Assembly (NCBI GenBank): GCA_947456505.1
Contig: CANGTC010000001.1
Location: forward strand, 62,001-126,000
DNA: 64,000 nt
Reading direction: 5' to 3'
DNA from: Beijerinckiaceae bacterium
GTDB lineage: Bacteria > Pseudomonadota > Alphaproteobacteria > Rhizobiales > Beijerinckiaceae
The notes beneath the pieces are model-generated. The model worked only from the letters and a program-made list of their open reading frames with translations, ran no database searches and was not told the origin of the DNA. Both the position numbers and the translations under genes were made by a program. Below, piece after piece: positions 18,926 through 28,540 of the stretch (its first letter is position 1; the number at the start of each line of letters is the position of its first letter).

Positions 18926-19900
18926 ATGGCGCGCGAAATCACCCTTGCGATGGATCGCTACGACCGACACTTCCCGTTCTTCGACGGCACGGTGAAAGCG
19001 CCAGAGGGCTTCAGCTACAAGGCCCTTCAGGTCGGCCAGTCAGACATGCTGCGCGATGGAACCTCTCGCCATGAACAGATGATCCACCACAATCGGTTCG
19101 ACGTCGCCGAATTCTCCATGTCCACCTTCCTCATGGCGATTGATCGCGGCGTTCCCTTGATCGGCATCCCCGTTTTTCCACGTAGACTGTTTTCGCAAAG
19201 CTGCATGTTCGTCGCAGCGGACAGCGATATCGAGGCTCCATCGGACCTTATCGGTCGCAAGGTTGGCCTCTCGTCCTTTCAGACAACGCTTTCCCTGCTC
19301 GCCAAAGGCGATCTCAAGTTTGAATATGGGACGCCTTGGGAAGAGATCAAATGGCTTTTGACCACCGCCGAAAAAGTGAAATTTGATCCGAAACCTGGCG
19401 TATCCCTCGAATATGCGGCCAAGGGTGTGGACCTCGGCCTCTTGCTGGAGAAAGGCGAGATCGACGCCATTTTCATGCCCCACCCACCCCAATCCGTCAT
19501 GAAGGGACAAGTGAAGACACGCCGGCTCTTCCGCGATGCGGAAGCTGAGGAAAAACGCTACTTCGACAAGCTGGGCTATTGGCCTATCATGCACATTGTC
19601 GCCATGGCGCCGTCGCTTGCTCAAGACTATCCTGAACTACCGGGCGCACTGATGGATATGTTCGCAGAGGCTCATCGTATCTGCGATGATTATTATTCTG
19701 ATCCGAACTGGTCGCGCCTGCCCGGCATTCGCCACCTCTATGAGGCCTTGCGAGAGAGATTTGGAAATCCCTGGGTAAATGGATTTTCCCGTAACAAAAA
19801 AAATCTGGAACGTTTTATTCAATATTCCCATGATCAGGGGTTGATCAGCCAGCGCTTCGCCCCTGAGAAATTGTTCGTAGCGTCAACGCTCAATACGTGA
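18926..19900 (+). CDS. 4,5-dihydroxyphthalate decarboxylase (Pht5)-like / substrate-binding-fold protein
   Basis: MAREITLAMDRYDRHFPFFDGTVKAPEGFSYKALQV...RHEQMIHHNRFDVAEFSMSTFLMAIDRG. Confidence 0.75.
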   Translation: MAREITLAMDRYDRHFPFFDGTVKAPEGFSYKALQVGQSDMLRDGTSRHEQMIHHNRFDVAEFSMSTFLMAIDRGVPLIGIPVFPRRLFSQSCMFVAADSDIEAPSDLIGRKVGLSSFQTTLSLLAKGDLKFEYGTPWEEIKWLLTTAEKVKFDPKPGVSLEYAAKGVDLGLLLEKGEIDAIFMPHPPQSVMKGQVKTRRLFRDAEAEEKRYFDKLGYWPIMHIVAMAPSLAQDYPELPGALMDMFAEAHRICDDYYSDPNWSRLPGIRHLYEALRERFGNPWVNGFSRNKKNLERFIQYSHDQGLISQRFAPEKLFVASTLNT

Positions 19901-19954
19901 CCGCCTGAGGGCGCCAAGAATTTTAAGATCTCAATTGCAAAGATTAAACGGTTT

Positions 19955-19987
19955 GAATGCAACGCATCGCCAGAACCCGTTGCATTC
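19955..19987. terminator. perfect 10-bp stem, 13-nt loop between convergent genes (bidirectional terminator candidate)
   Basis: gaatgcaacg (19955-19964) and cgttgcattc (19978-19987) are exact reverse complements, immediately beyond the minus-strand stop codon. Confidence 0.55.
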
Positions 19988-22153
19988 CTAACATTCCGCA
20001 ACAAGCTCCTTCGCCATACGATCAAAAACACCATCCCAATCGCCAGGCCTCTCCTGACGAAAAAGTCGCATGGTAGGATACCAGGGCGTGTCTTCGCGAT
20101 CTAGCAACCAACGCCAATCCGGCACAAACTGCAATGCGAGCCAGGTCCGCACCCCAAGAGCGCCAGCCAGATGGGCGACCGAGGTATCGGATGTGATGAC
20201 AAGATCACAACATTTCATGACAGCAGCCGTATCAAGAAATGCCTGCGGTCCAGCGTCGAATTCATTTCCAAGAACCTCGACCGCCATACCCGATGGCAAG
20301 TCCACCACCTGCATCTCTCCGTCACCCTTGTGAAGGCTGATCAGACGAACATCAGAAATTTGCGAAATTGGGTAAAACTGGACCAAGGGAAATGATCGCC
20401 CGCGATCAATCTTGTTTTTGCTTCCCTGCCAGCAAACGCCTATTTTGAACCCACGCCGTCCGAGTTTTTCCCGCCAATGCTCGATGCGGTCTTTGTCGGC
20501 GCTTAGATAAGATGTTTTTGCGGGTATGGTGGCCAAATCGGTTTTGAGCGCCATCGGCAGGCTGAGTAAGGGAATATGATAATCAAACGCTAGAGAGGGA
20601 TCATTTTCATCGACTATTTGAAACTCCCCATCAAGACCCGCCATCAAGGACCTGAGGTTTGCGCGCGGAGCGAATAAAACTTTCTCGGACAGATGATTGA
20701 GGCTCGCGACATATCGCGAGAACTGAATGGCGTCACCAAGGCCTTGCTCTGGATGTATCAAAATCGATTTTCCTGTCAGGTCTTCCCGCCCTAGCCAACA
20801 GGGCTTCGGAAAGAGACGGTGACCTTGAGGAACTTTTTGCTTTTTACGCCACTCATATAAATTCAACCCTTTTTGAAAATCTCCAATCAAAAGACATGCA
20901 ATCGCCTTGTTCCAGTATGCATCCACATAGTCAGGGTCAATGGAGATTGCTTTTTCATAGCTGGCGATTCCTTCTGCAATGCGTTTCATGGCGACCAATG
21001 GAATGCCGCGGTTAGAATGAGCCTCGGCATAGTCGGGGTCCAGACGGGTCGCCGCATCATAGCTCGCGACGGCCTCGTCCATTCGCATGAGATCGACAAG
21101 AGAGACGCCCCGATTATTGAATGCTTGCGGATAATCCGGTTTCAGGGATAGCGCCATATCATAGCTCTTGACCGCCTCTTCCTGCTCATTGGTGACGCTG
21201 AGGGCGTTTGCATAATTGTAATGAGCCTCTGCATAATCAGGTTTCAGAAAAATGGCTTGCCGATGGCTCGCCAACGCCTCCTCCAGTCGATCCAGCCTCT
21301 TCAAGACATCGCCACGATTTGAATAGGCTTCCGCATAATCAGGCCTCAGCGCAATAGCCTGATCGTAACTGATGACCGCTTCGTTCAAGGCCTCCCGTTC
21401 CTGGAGTACATTGCCCAGGCCACAAAACGCGTCCGATTGGTCCGACCTGATCGCAAGGGAATTTGCGTAACTTCTTATAGCTTCGTCTAACCTCTTTTGA
21501 TCTCTGAGTGCGTTCGCCAGATTTAAATGCGCCTCAGCTAAAGCAGGCTCAAGGATGATCGCCGTTTCATAGCTCAAGATGGCCTCATCGATTTTCTTGC
21601 CCCGTCTGAGCGCTACGCCACGATTTGAGAAAGAAAGCGCATAGGCCGGATCAAGCGAGACAGCTTTATCATAACTGTCAACCGCATCCTCATAGCGCCC
21701 CAGTTCCTGAAGAACGCCGCCCTGATTATTATAGGTTGAAGCCATATCCGGCATGATGGCGATTGATTGTTCATAACTGGCCAGCGCATCATCCAAGCGT
21801 TTCATATCGCTCAGCAAATGACCACGTTCACAATAAGCGTCCGCATCCATGGCGCCGAGCAGACGAGCTACGTCATAGCAGGCTAGCGCATCGTCAAAAC
21901 GTTTCAGATCATGAATGGCCCGTGCGTAATTTATGTAAACTTGCCCAAAATCAGATTTGACCACTATTGCTTTTTGGAAAAACTGCTCCGCTTCAATCAG
22001 GTCTCCCGACCCGTGCGCAGCAAGGGCCGACAGATGCAAGACATCAAAATGCGTCGGATCGTTCAGGAGAATGGTTTTATAAATCACCCTCGCCTCTTCC
22101 AGGCGCCCCTGCTGATGCAGCGCAAAGGCGCGCTCCAAGATCTGTTTGGTCAT
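19988..22153 (-). CDS. TPR-repeat protein with C-terminal glycosyltransferase-like domain (SPINDLY/GT9-like)
   Basis: Many TPRs (SYDKAVSLDPAYALSFSNRGVALRRGKKIDEAILSYETAI...) then CCDLVITSDTSVAHLAGALGVRTWLAL; start MTKQILERAF at 22153. Confidence 0.85.
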   Translation of the reverse strand: MTKQILERAFALHQQGRLEEARVIYKTILLNDPTHFDVLHLSALAAHGSGDLIEAEQFFQKAIVVKSDFGQVYINYARAIHDLKRFDDALACYDVARLLGAMDADAYCERGHLLSDMKRLDDALASYEQSIAIMPDMASTYNNQGGVLQELGRYEDAVDSYDKAVSLDPAYALSFSNRGVALRRGKKIDEAILSYETAIILEPALAEAHLNLANALRDQKRLDEAIRSYANSLAIRSDQSDAFCGLGNVLQEREALNEAVISYDQAIALRPDYAEAYSNRGDVLKRLDRLEEALASHRQAIFLKPDYAEAHYNYANALSVTNEQEEAVKSYDMALSLKPDYPQAFNNRGVSLVDLMRMDEAVASYDAATRLDPDYAEAHSNRGIPLVAMKRIAEGIASYEKAISIDPDYVDAYWNKAIACLLIGDFQKGLNLYEWRKKQKVPQGHRLFPKPCWLGREDLTGKSILIHPEQGLGDAIQFSRYVASLNHLSEKVLFAPRANLRSLMAGLDGEFQIVDENDPSLAFDYHIPLLSLPMALKTDLATIPAKTSYLSADKDRIEHWREKLGRRGFKIGVCWQGSKNKIDRGRSFPLVQFYPISQISDVRLISLHKGDGEMQVVDLPSGMAVEVLGNEFDAGPQAFLDTAAVMKCCDLVITSDTSVAHLAGALGVRTWLALQFVPDWRWLLDREDTPWYPTMRLFRQERPGDWDGVFDRMAKELVAEC

Positions 22154-22454
22154 ATTCGAGGCCCCGAGCTTCGGTGGAAGGATGTCGCTTTGGACAGCAC
22201 GATCAACGCCACGCCTTCGAACAACTATCATGAACTACTGGTGACAGGCCCCTTCTCTTGCAGCGCGTCAGGGACGCTACCCAAGCAGCTCCAGAAAATG
22301 GCGCGCAATCCTCAATCCTTACAAGAAAAATGCTCAGCAATCCAGCCATTTAGGCGTCGCGGGGATCAAGACGCTCTAAGAGCGCTTCGAGCGTCTCAGA
22401 TCGGCCGCGACATCCGGGACCAGCCCGTCACCAATATCAAAAATGATGAACTGG

Positions 22455-23426
22455 CTATTCCTGCAGGCCAATTTTCGCGTCGCGAACGATGCGTTTGAAA
22501 TTGTCGACTTCGTTCTTGTAAAAAGCCGTGAATTGTTCGCTGCTGGAAAAGACATTCGCCAGCGCATAATTCTCCACGCGCGCCTGCATGTCAGGTCCCT
22601 CAAAGGCTTTTTTCGATTCGATCTCGATGCGCTTGACAATGTCGCCAGGCGTTTTGGCTGCGACAAACAACCCCTGCCAGCCGCCCGCATCGAAGTCCGG
22701 GACGCCTTGCTCGGTGACCGTTGCAACATCAAGTCCCTTGGCGCGTCTGGCGGCGGTGACTGCAAGGCTGCGCAAGGCGCCGGCCAGCACATGTTCCTTG
22801 CCAGTCACCACAGGCACGACCGCGACATCAACATCGCCGGTGAGAAGTGCATTGATGATTTCGCCATCACTTTTGTACGGCACCATCTGTATGTCCACGC
22901 CCGTGCGCAGTTTCAAAAGCTCCATCGTCAGATGCAAGGGATTGCCAACGCCTGATGATCCATAGTTCAGCTTACCCGGCCTAGCCTTGGCGAGCGCCAC
23001 CAACTCCTGCAGGTTTGTGGCCTGCACCTTCATATTGGCGGCCAGCAGAAGGTTGGAGGAAAAGAGCTGGGTGACCGGAATGAAATCCCTGAAAGGGTCA
23101 AAGGGCAGGGATTTATAGGTCGCCGGGGATATGGCTTGCCCGTTTGTGTTGTATAGAATTGTATAGCCGTCAGCGGGTTGTTTGGCGACATAGTCCGCGC
23201 CCAGGTTGCCTCCCACGCCCGGCTTGTTCTCGACGATGACCGGCGATTGCAAGGAGTCCTGCATTTTGGCGCCGAGCAATCGCGCCATCACATCAATGGC
23301 GCCGCCAGGCGCAAACGGAACGATGATTCGGATGGTTTTGCTGGGCCAGGTCTGTGCGCAAGCCGATCCGGCCAGACCCACAAGCAGGAGCGCAGCAGCA
23401 ATAGTCTTTGTAAAAAAACCTGACAT
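22455..23426 (-). CDS. Bug/TctC-type substrate-binding protein (classical subgroup)
   Basis: MSGFFTKTIAAALLLVGLAGSACAQTWPSKTIRIIVPFAPGGAIDVMARLLGAKMQDSLQSPVIVENKPGVGGNLG. Confidence 0.93.
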   Translation of the reverse strand: MSGFFTKTIAAALLLVGLAGSACAQTWPSKTIRIIVPFAPGGAIDVMARLLGAKMQDSLQSPVIVENKPGVGGNLGADYVAKQPADGYTILYNTNGQAISPATYKSLPFDPFRDFIPVTQLFSSNLLLAANMKVQATNLQELVALAKARPGKLNYGSSGVGNPLHLTMELLKLRTGVDIQMVPYKSDGEIINALLTGDVDVAVVPVVTGKEHVLAGALRSLAVTAARRAKGLDVATVTEQGVPDFDAGGWQGLFVAAKTPGDIVKRIEIESKKAFEGPDMQARVENYALANVFSSSEQFTAFYKNEVDNFKRIVRDAKIGLQE

Positions 23427-23872
23427 GACGATCCTTCTCCCCACTGTAAAATTTGCACGCTCTTGTTTTATGGAAAAGCGCTTTGATCTGTTCATTTCGG
23501 CGGCGCAATGTTCGCGTAAGGCATAGCGCATTGTCAACGTCCGGCTTTCCGCCCGACGCAATTTCATCAGTTGGCTCAGGCTGTTCGAATTCGCAGCGGG
23601 CGCGCCATGACTACAGCGCTCGCGGTCAGGGGGGCAATTTCATTTGGGTTGAGAAGAATTGTAAGGTAATCTGTAAATCGCTCCATCTCTTTGTTCGTTC
23701 TCAAATGGTGGGCGAAAGCTTGATTTGCGGAAGACAGGGGATTTCCGGGGTTTTGGGCGCTTCATCCCTCCATCCATAGAGGGCTGTGGCTCCAAACCGG
23801 GAAGGATGACCTGCTTCATGCGCGTGGCGAGGGGTATGCAAATTGGCGTTTGATTTAAATAGACGGGCGAAA

Positions 23873-24937
23873 ATGAGCGTCATCGCGGTGACGGCCGCTT
23901 TTTGCTCTGTCGTCCCCCTTGGAGATTGCTTTGCCGAAGAGAACGGCGCTGAAGGCGCAGAAGCGGGCTTCAAGGGCAAGGCTGTCAATTTCATTGTGGC
24001 CCTGGCCGCAGGCGGAGGCTACGACCAATATGCCCGCACTCTGGCCCGACATCTGGAGCGCCACATTCCCGGCAATCCCAATGTGGTCGTGCAGAACATG
24101 ACAGGCGCAGCCGGCATGCGCGCCACCAATTGGCTTTATAACAGCGCCCCCCGCGACGGGCTCACCATCGGCATCACCCAGCGGTCAGTGTTGGTGGAGC
24201 CGCTGCTGGGGACCAAGGAGGCCCGCTTCGATCCCACAAAGTTCTCCTGGCTCGCCAGCCTCAACGATGAAGCCTTCATCGCCGTGACCTGGAAAGATCG
24301 GGGCATCGACAGCATCAGTGATGCGCAGGCGAAGGAATTCGCCGTCGCCGCCGATGGCCCGGCCTCCGACGATTACATCTGGCCCGCCGTCCTCAACGCC
24401 ACCATCGGCACGAAATTCAAGATTGTGTCGGGCTATACGGGCAAGGCAGAGGAGCGCCTGTCCGTGCGGCGGGGCGAGACCGTGGGGCTGATCGGCTGGA
24501 GCTGGGCTGCGCTCCAGACGCAGGAGTGGGATGACTATAAGGCGGGCAACTGGCGCATCATCGCCCATCTGGGCAAGGGCAAGCATCCCGAATTCGATGC
24601 GCCCTCCATTTACGACTTCGCTGCGACCCAGGAGGCGCGGGAAACCTTTGATTTCCTTGACGCCACCCTCGCGCTTGGGCGCCCCGTCTTCGCCCCGCCC
24701 GGAATTCCTAAAGAGCGGGAGGCTGCGCTGCGCGCTGCGCTGGCGGCGACCCTCAAGGACCCCGCCTTCCTCGTGGAGGCGCAGAAGCAGAAGCTTGACA
24801 TAAGCCCGGCCTCCGGCGAGGAGCTTGCCGCGCGTGTGGAGCGCCTTTACCGCACCCCCATGGCCGTGGTCGAACGCACCCAGGCGGTCCGCAAGCAGGC
24901 TCTTGGGCTTGGCGCTGGCGGCCCGGGCGCACCCTGA
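23873..24937 (+). CDS. Bug/TctC-type substrate-binding protein (YRGK subgroup)
   Basis: MSVIAVTAAFCSVV signal; GFKGKAVNFIVALAAGGGYDQYARTLARHLERHIPGNPNVVVQNMTGAAG. Confidence 0.88.
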   Translation: MSVIAVTAAFCSVVPLGDCFAEENGAEGAEAGFKGKAVNFIVALAAGGGYDQYARTLARHLERHIPGNPNVVVQNMTGAAGMRATNWLYNSAPRDGLTIGITQRSVLVEPLLGTKEARFDPTKFSWLASLNDEAFIAVTWKDRGIDSISDAQAKEFAVAADGPASDDYIWPAVLNATIGTKFKIVSGYTGKAEERLSVRRGETVGLIGWSWAALQTQEWDDYKAGNWRIIAHLGKGKHPEFDAPSIYDFAATQEARETFDFLDATLALGRPVFAPPGIPKEREAALRAALAATLKDPAFLVEAQKQKLDISPASGEELAARVERLYRTPMAVVERTQAVRKQALGLGAGGPGAP

Positions 24938-25027
24938 TCAAGTTTCATTCACCCGCTTGACGCGCGGGGGCGCGTGGAGCAAATCTACATCTTAGCCATC
25001 GAAGCTTCACCAGAAAGGCCCCGCCAA

Positions 25028-25900
25028 ATGTCAGGAAACGCTCCAGTCCGGCTCGTGTCCGAGTCCACCATGCCCGCAGGCGTGCGCGTCACCCAGTTGC
25101 AGCCCGCCGTCGGCTCGCTGGTGTCGGGCCTGCGCTTCGATGGCAAGTTGCTCGGCGAGGAAGCGCGTGTGGCCATGCGCCATCTGCTGCACAATCGCGG
25201 CCTGGTGGTTTTCGAGCCAGGCACCGTCACCGCCGAGAATTTCACCGCCTTCGCGGGATTTCTGGGCGAGTTTTTCCACTACGCCGGCCCCCACACGCCG
25301 CGCGCGCCCGAGAATCCGGACGCCACGATGATCGATTCCAACAAGGACAAGAATCTGCGCAACCATATCTGGCATGCGGATGGGGGCTTCCGCCCGGACG
25401 CTCCGGCCTTCACGGCTCTTTTTGCGCAGCAGCTCCCCGAGTTCGGCGGCGACACGATTTTCAGCAACACGGCCTGGGTCTACGAGCAGCTCGACCCGCT
25501 GTTCGCGGCCTATCTGGAGTCCCTGACCGTCATCCAGTCCGCCGACGCCACCGGCCATATCACCGACCGCTATCTGGACGCCGAGGAGGCCACCAAGGCC
25601 CGCATCCGGATGCCTCCCTTTGAAATGCCGCTGGTGCGCGTGCATCCCGAAACGGGCCGCAAGTGGATCGCGGTGAACGAGTCCTATGCGGGCTATATCA
25701 AGGGCGTCAGCCGCATCATGAGCCAGAACATCCTTGGCATCCTGTTCGACATGATCAAGTCTCCCGAGGCGACCGTGCGCTACAGCTGGACCAAGGGCGC
25801 GCTGGCCGTCTGGGACAACCGCGTCGTGCAGCACAAGGGCATCAAGGACTATGCAGGCGGCGGACGGCGGGTGCTCTACCGCGCCACCATGACAGCCTGA
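25028..25900 (+). CDS. TauD/TfdA-family 2-oxoglutarate-dependent dioxygenase
   Basis: NHIWHADGGFRPDAPAFTALFAQQLPEFGGDTIFSNT (HxD facial triad region) and DNRVVQHKGIKDYAGGGRRVLYRATM. Confidence 0.9.
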   Translation: MSGNAPVRLVSESTMPAGVRVTQLQPAVGSLVSGLRFDGKLLGEEARVAMRHLLHNRGLVVFEPGTVTAENFTAFAGFLGEFFHYAGPHTPRAPENPDATMIDSNKDKNLRNHIWHADGGFRPDAPAFTALFAQQLPEFGGDTIFSNTAWVYEQLDPLFAAYLESLTVIQSADATGHITDRYLDAEEATKARIRMPPFEMPLVRVHPETGRKWIAVNESYAGYIKGVSRIMSQNILGILFDMIKSPEATVRYSWTKGALAVWDNRVVQHKGIKDYAGGGRRVLYRATMTA

Positions 25901-25913
25901 GCGAGGTCGCGGC

Positions 25914-26756
25914 ATGAGCGAGGCGCGGTCAAGAACCCTCATCTCCGTCGCCGGTCTGGCTGATCTGCTGGCGGCGGGCGGCCCTGTCGTCCTGCTCGAC
26001 GTGCTCGATGAGAAGGGCGCCGCGCCGACCGATCGTCCGCGCATTCCCGGCGCCCTGTCCGTCCACCTGGCGACGGATTTCTCGGGCAAGCCCACGAAAA
26101 CCTCAGGCAAGCGCCCTTTGCCTGAAATCATGGACCTGCAAGCCGACGCGCGGCGCTGGGGGATCAACCCCGGCAGCACGGTCGTCGTCTATGACAATAC
26201 GGGCGGCGCCCAGGCCTCGCGCGCCTGGTGGACCCTGCGCTGGGCGGGCTTCGCCCATGTGCGGATCCTCGACGGCGGTTTCGCCGCGTGGAAGGCCTCC
26301 GGTCGCCCAGTATTCCATGACCATCTGGAAGCTGCAGACAAGGCGGGCGTTGTCGTCCTGCGGTCAGGCCATATGCCGACGCTCACCGCCTCGCAGGCCG
26401 CCGCCCTGGCCCGTGAGGGCGTCCTGCTGGACGCCCGTGGCCGGGCAGCCTATCTGGGCGAGCCGGGCAAGGCCGGAACCGGTCATATCCCCGGCGCCCT
26501 CAGCGCCCCCTCGGGCGACAATCTGACCCCCGAAGGCGCTTTCCAGAGCGAGGCTGATCTTCGTGCGCGCTTTGCAGCGCTGGGCGCCCATGGGGCGCAG
26601 AAGATCGGCGTCTACTGCGGCAGCGGCAATGCGGCGGCGCACGCCATTGCGGCCCTTAGCGTCGCAGGCATCGAGGCGCCCCTCTATGTCGGGTCCTGGA
26701 CCGCCTGGACCACCGATCAGTCCCGCCCAGCGGCGACCGGCCCCGAGCGGGGCTAA
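25914..26756 (+). CDS. rhodanese-like thiosulfate/3-mercaptopyruvate sulfurtransferase
   Basis: Two rhodanese domains; VVVYDNTGGAQASRAWWTLRWAGFAHVRILDGGFAAWKASGRPV; active-site-like IGVYCGSGNAAAH. Confidence 0.9.
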   Translation: MSEARSRTLISVAGLADLLAAGGPVVLLDVLDEKGAAPTDRPRIPGALSVHLATDFSGKPTKTSGKRPLPEIMDLQADARRWGINPGSTVVVYDNTGGAQASRAWWTLRWAGFAHVRILDGGFAAWKASGRPVFHDHLEAADKAGVVVLRSGHMPTLTASQAAALAREGVLLDARGRAAYLGEPGKAGTGHIPGALSAPSGDNLTPEGAFQSEADLRARFAALGAHGAQKIGVYCGSGNAAAHAIAALSVAGIEAPLYVGSWTAWTTDQSRPAATGPERG

Positions 26757-26853
26757 GGCGACGACCCTACGCGGGGGCTTGTGGCTCCCGCGTTCCCTGC
26801 GTGCTCCCGCATGGCCCGCGCGCCCGACATTCCCCACCTTCAGAGACAACATC

Positions 26854-28488
26854 ATGACCGGAAACGCCCGCACCCACGCGCCCCTCGATTTGCGCGAACA
26901 TCTCGCAAGGCTCGAGGCCAAGGGCCTGCTGACGCGCATCAATGAGCCCGTCAACAAGGACACCCAGCTTCATCCGCTGGTGCGCTGGCAATTCACCGGC
27001 GGCCTGCCCGAGAGCGCGCGCCGCGCCTTCATGTTCACCAATGTGTATGGCGCTGACGGACGCAAGTTCTCTTCGCCGGTCGTGGTGGGCGCGCTGGCCG
27101 CCAATCCCGAGATCTACGCCACCGGCATGGGCGTGAGCGTCGAAGAGATCGGCGATGTCTGGACCCGCGGCATCGCCTCGCCCATCGACCCCGTGAAGAT
27201 CGACAACCCGCCTTGTCAGGAGGTGGTCATCACTGGCGCTGATCTGCGCAAGCCCGGCGGCGGCCTCGCTTCGCTGCCGATCCCGGTCTCGACCCCGGGC
27301 TTCGATTCCGCCCCCTATTTCACCGCCACCCTTTGCACCACCAAGGATCCCGAGACCCACGTTCAGAACATGGGCACCTATCGGGCGGGCCTGAAGGCGA
27401 CCGACCGGCTTTGCGTGCGCATGGCCACGCGCCTGACGGGCGCAGGCGGCTACCAGCACTGGCTGAAATACAAGGAGCTGGGCCAGCCCATGCCCATCGC
27501 CATCGTGGTGGGCGCTGCGCCCATCGTCCAATATACCGGCCCGCAGAAGCTGGCGACCGACCTCGACGAAATGGCTGTGGCGGGCGGCCTCTCCGGCGCG
27601 CCCATCCGCACCTGCCGCGCCCTCACCGTCGATCTTGAGGTGCCTGCGGACGCGGAAATCGTGGTGGAGGGACTCATCGACACCGATTGCGTCGAGCCCG
27701 AAGGCCCCTTCGGCGAGAGCCACGGCTACATCGCCCTGGAAGAATTCAACATGTCCATGCGGGTGACGGCGATCACCCACCGGCGCGACCCCATTCTGGT
27801 CTCCATCGTCAGCCAGGTGACGCCCAGCGAATCCAGCGTCATGAAGAAGGTGGCCTATGAGCCACTCTATCTCCAGCACTTGAAAAAGACCCTGAACGTC
27901 AAGGGCTTGACCGGTGTCGTCATGCACGAGCCCCTGTCCAACCTGCGCCCCATCATCTTCCTGCAATTCGCCCCCAAGGCGATCCAGTCGGAGGTCTGGC
28001 GGGGATTGCAGGGCGCCTCCACCCTGCAGGCGCAATGCGGCAAGATCGTCATCGCAGTGACCAATGACGTGGACCCCCGCAATGCGGATGCGGTCTTCTG
28101 GTCCATGGCCTATCGTTCGAACCCCATCGAGGACCTTCTTGTGGTGCCCTATCGCTCTCGCAGCCATGGGCCAAAGTCCGAGAGCGGCGCCGCCAATTCG
28201 ACACTGCTCATCGACGCCACCGCCAAGAGCGTCATGCCCCCGCTGGCCCTGCCCGCCCGCCAATATATGGACGAGGCGCGCGAGATCTGGGAACGCATCG
28301 GCCTGCCGCCGCTCAGTCCGCAAGCGCCCTGGCATGGTGTGCATCTGGGCGACTGGGACGACCGCTGGGAGCGTTTCGCCCAGGCCGCCGCCAAGGGCGA
28401 ATGGGAACGCAACGGCGAAAACTCATTCCAGCGTCGCCGACCGGATGTGGCGCCAGAAACGCCGGTGCGTCGCGTCGAAAAGAACTGA
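26854..28488 (+). CDS. UbiD-family decarboxylase (UbiD-2)
   Basis: MTGNARTHAPLDLREHLARLEAKGLLTRINEPVNKDTQLHPLVRWQF; EPEGPFGESHGYIALEEFNMSMRVTAITHRRDPI; close paralogue of UbiD-1. ORF-track start 26563 is an over-extension into the rhodanese gene. Confidence 0.92.
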   Translation: MTGNARTHAPLDLREHLARLEAKGLLTRINEPVNKDTQLHPLVRWQFTGGLPESARRAFMFTNVYGADGRKFSSPVVVGALAANPEIYATGMGVSVEEIGDVWTRGIASPIDPVKIDNPPCQEVVITGADLRKPGGGLASLPIPVSTPGFDSAPYFTATLCTTKDPETHVQNMGTYRAGLKATDRLCVRMATRLTGAGGYQHWLKYKELGQPMPIAIVVGAAPIVQYTGPQKLATDLDEMAVAGGLSGAPIRTCRALTVDLEVPADAEIVVEGLIDTDCVEPEGPFGESHGYIALEEFNMSMRVTAITHRRDPILVSIVSQVTPSESSVMKKVAYEPLYLQHLKKTLNVKGLTGVVMHEPLSNLRPIIFLQFAPKAIQSEVWRGLQGASTLQAQCGKIVIAVTNDVDPRNADAVFWSMAYRSNPIEDLLVVPYRSRSHGPKSESGAANSTLLIDATAKSVMPPLALPARQYMDEAREIWERIGLPPLSPQAPWHGVHLGDWDDRWERFAQAAAKGEWERNGENSFQRRRPDVAPETPVRRVEKN

Positions 28489-28540
28489 GCCCTCGCCAAG
28501 GCTTGCCATCGCCCCTGTGTCACATTGTCCGGAGCCGCCC

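Noticed and set aside
13249-19900. Canonical phthalate-degradation operon
   Set aside because: Phthalate-type Rieske and Pht5-like genes are present but separated and on opposite strands, with no reductase and no cis-diol dehydrogenase; the call would overreach.
26767-28344. 525-aa minus-strand ORF opposite UbiD-2
   Set aside because: Shadow ORF; the UbiD frame is conserved with UbiD-1.
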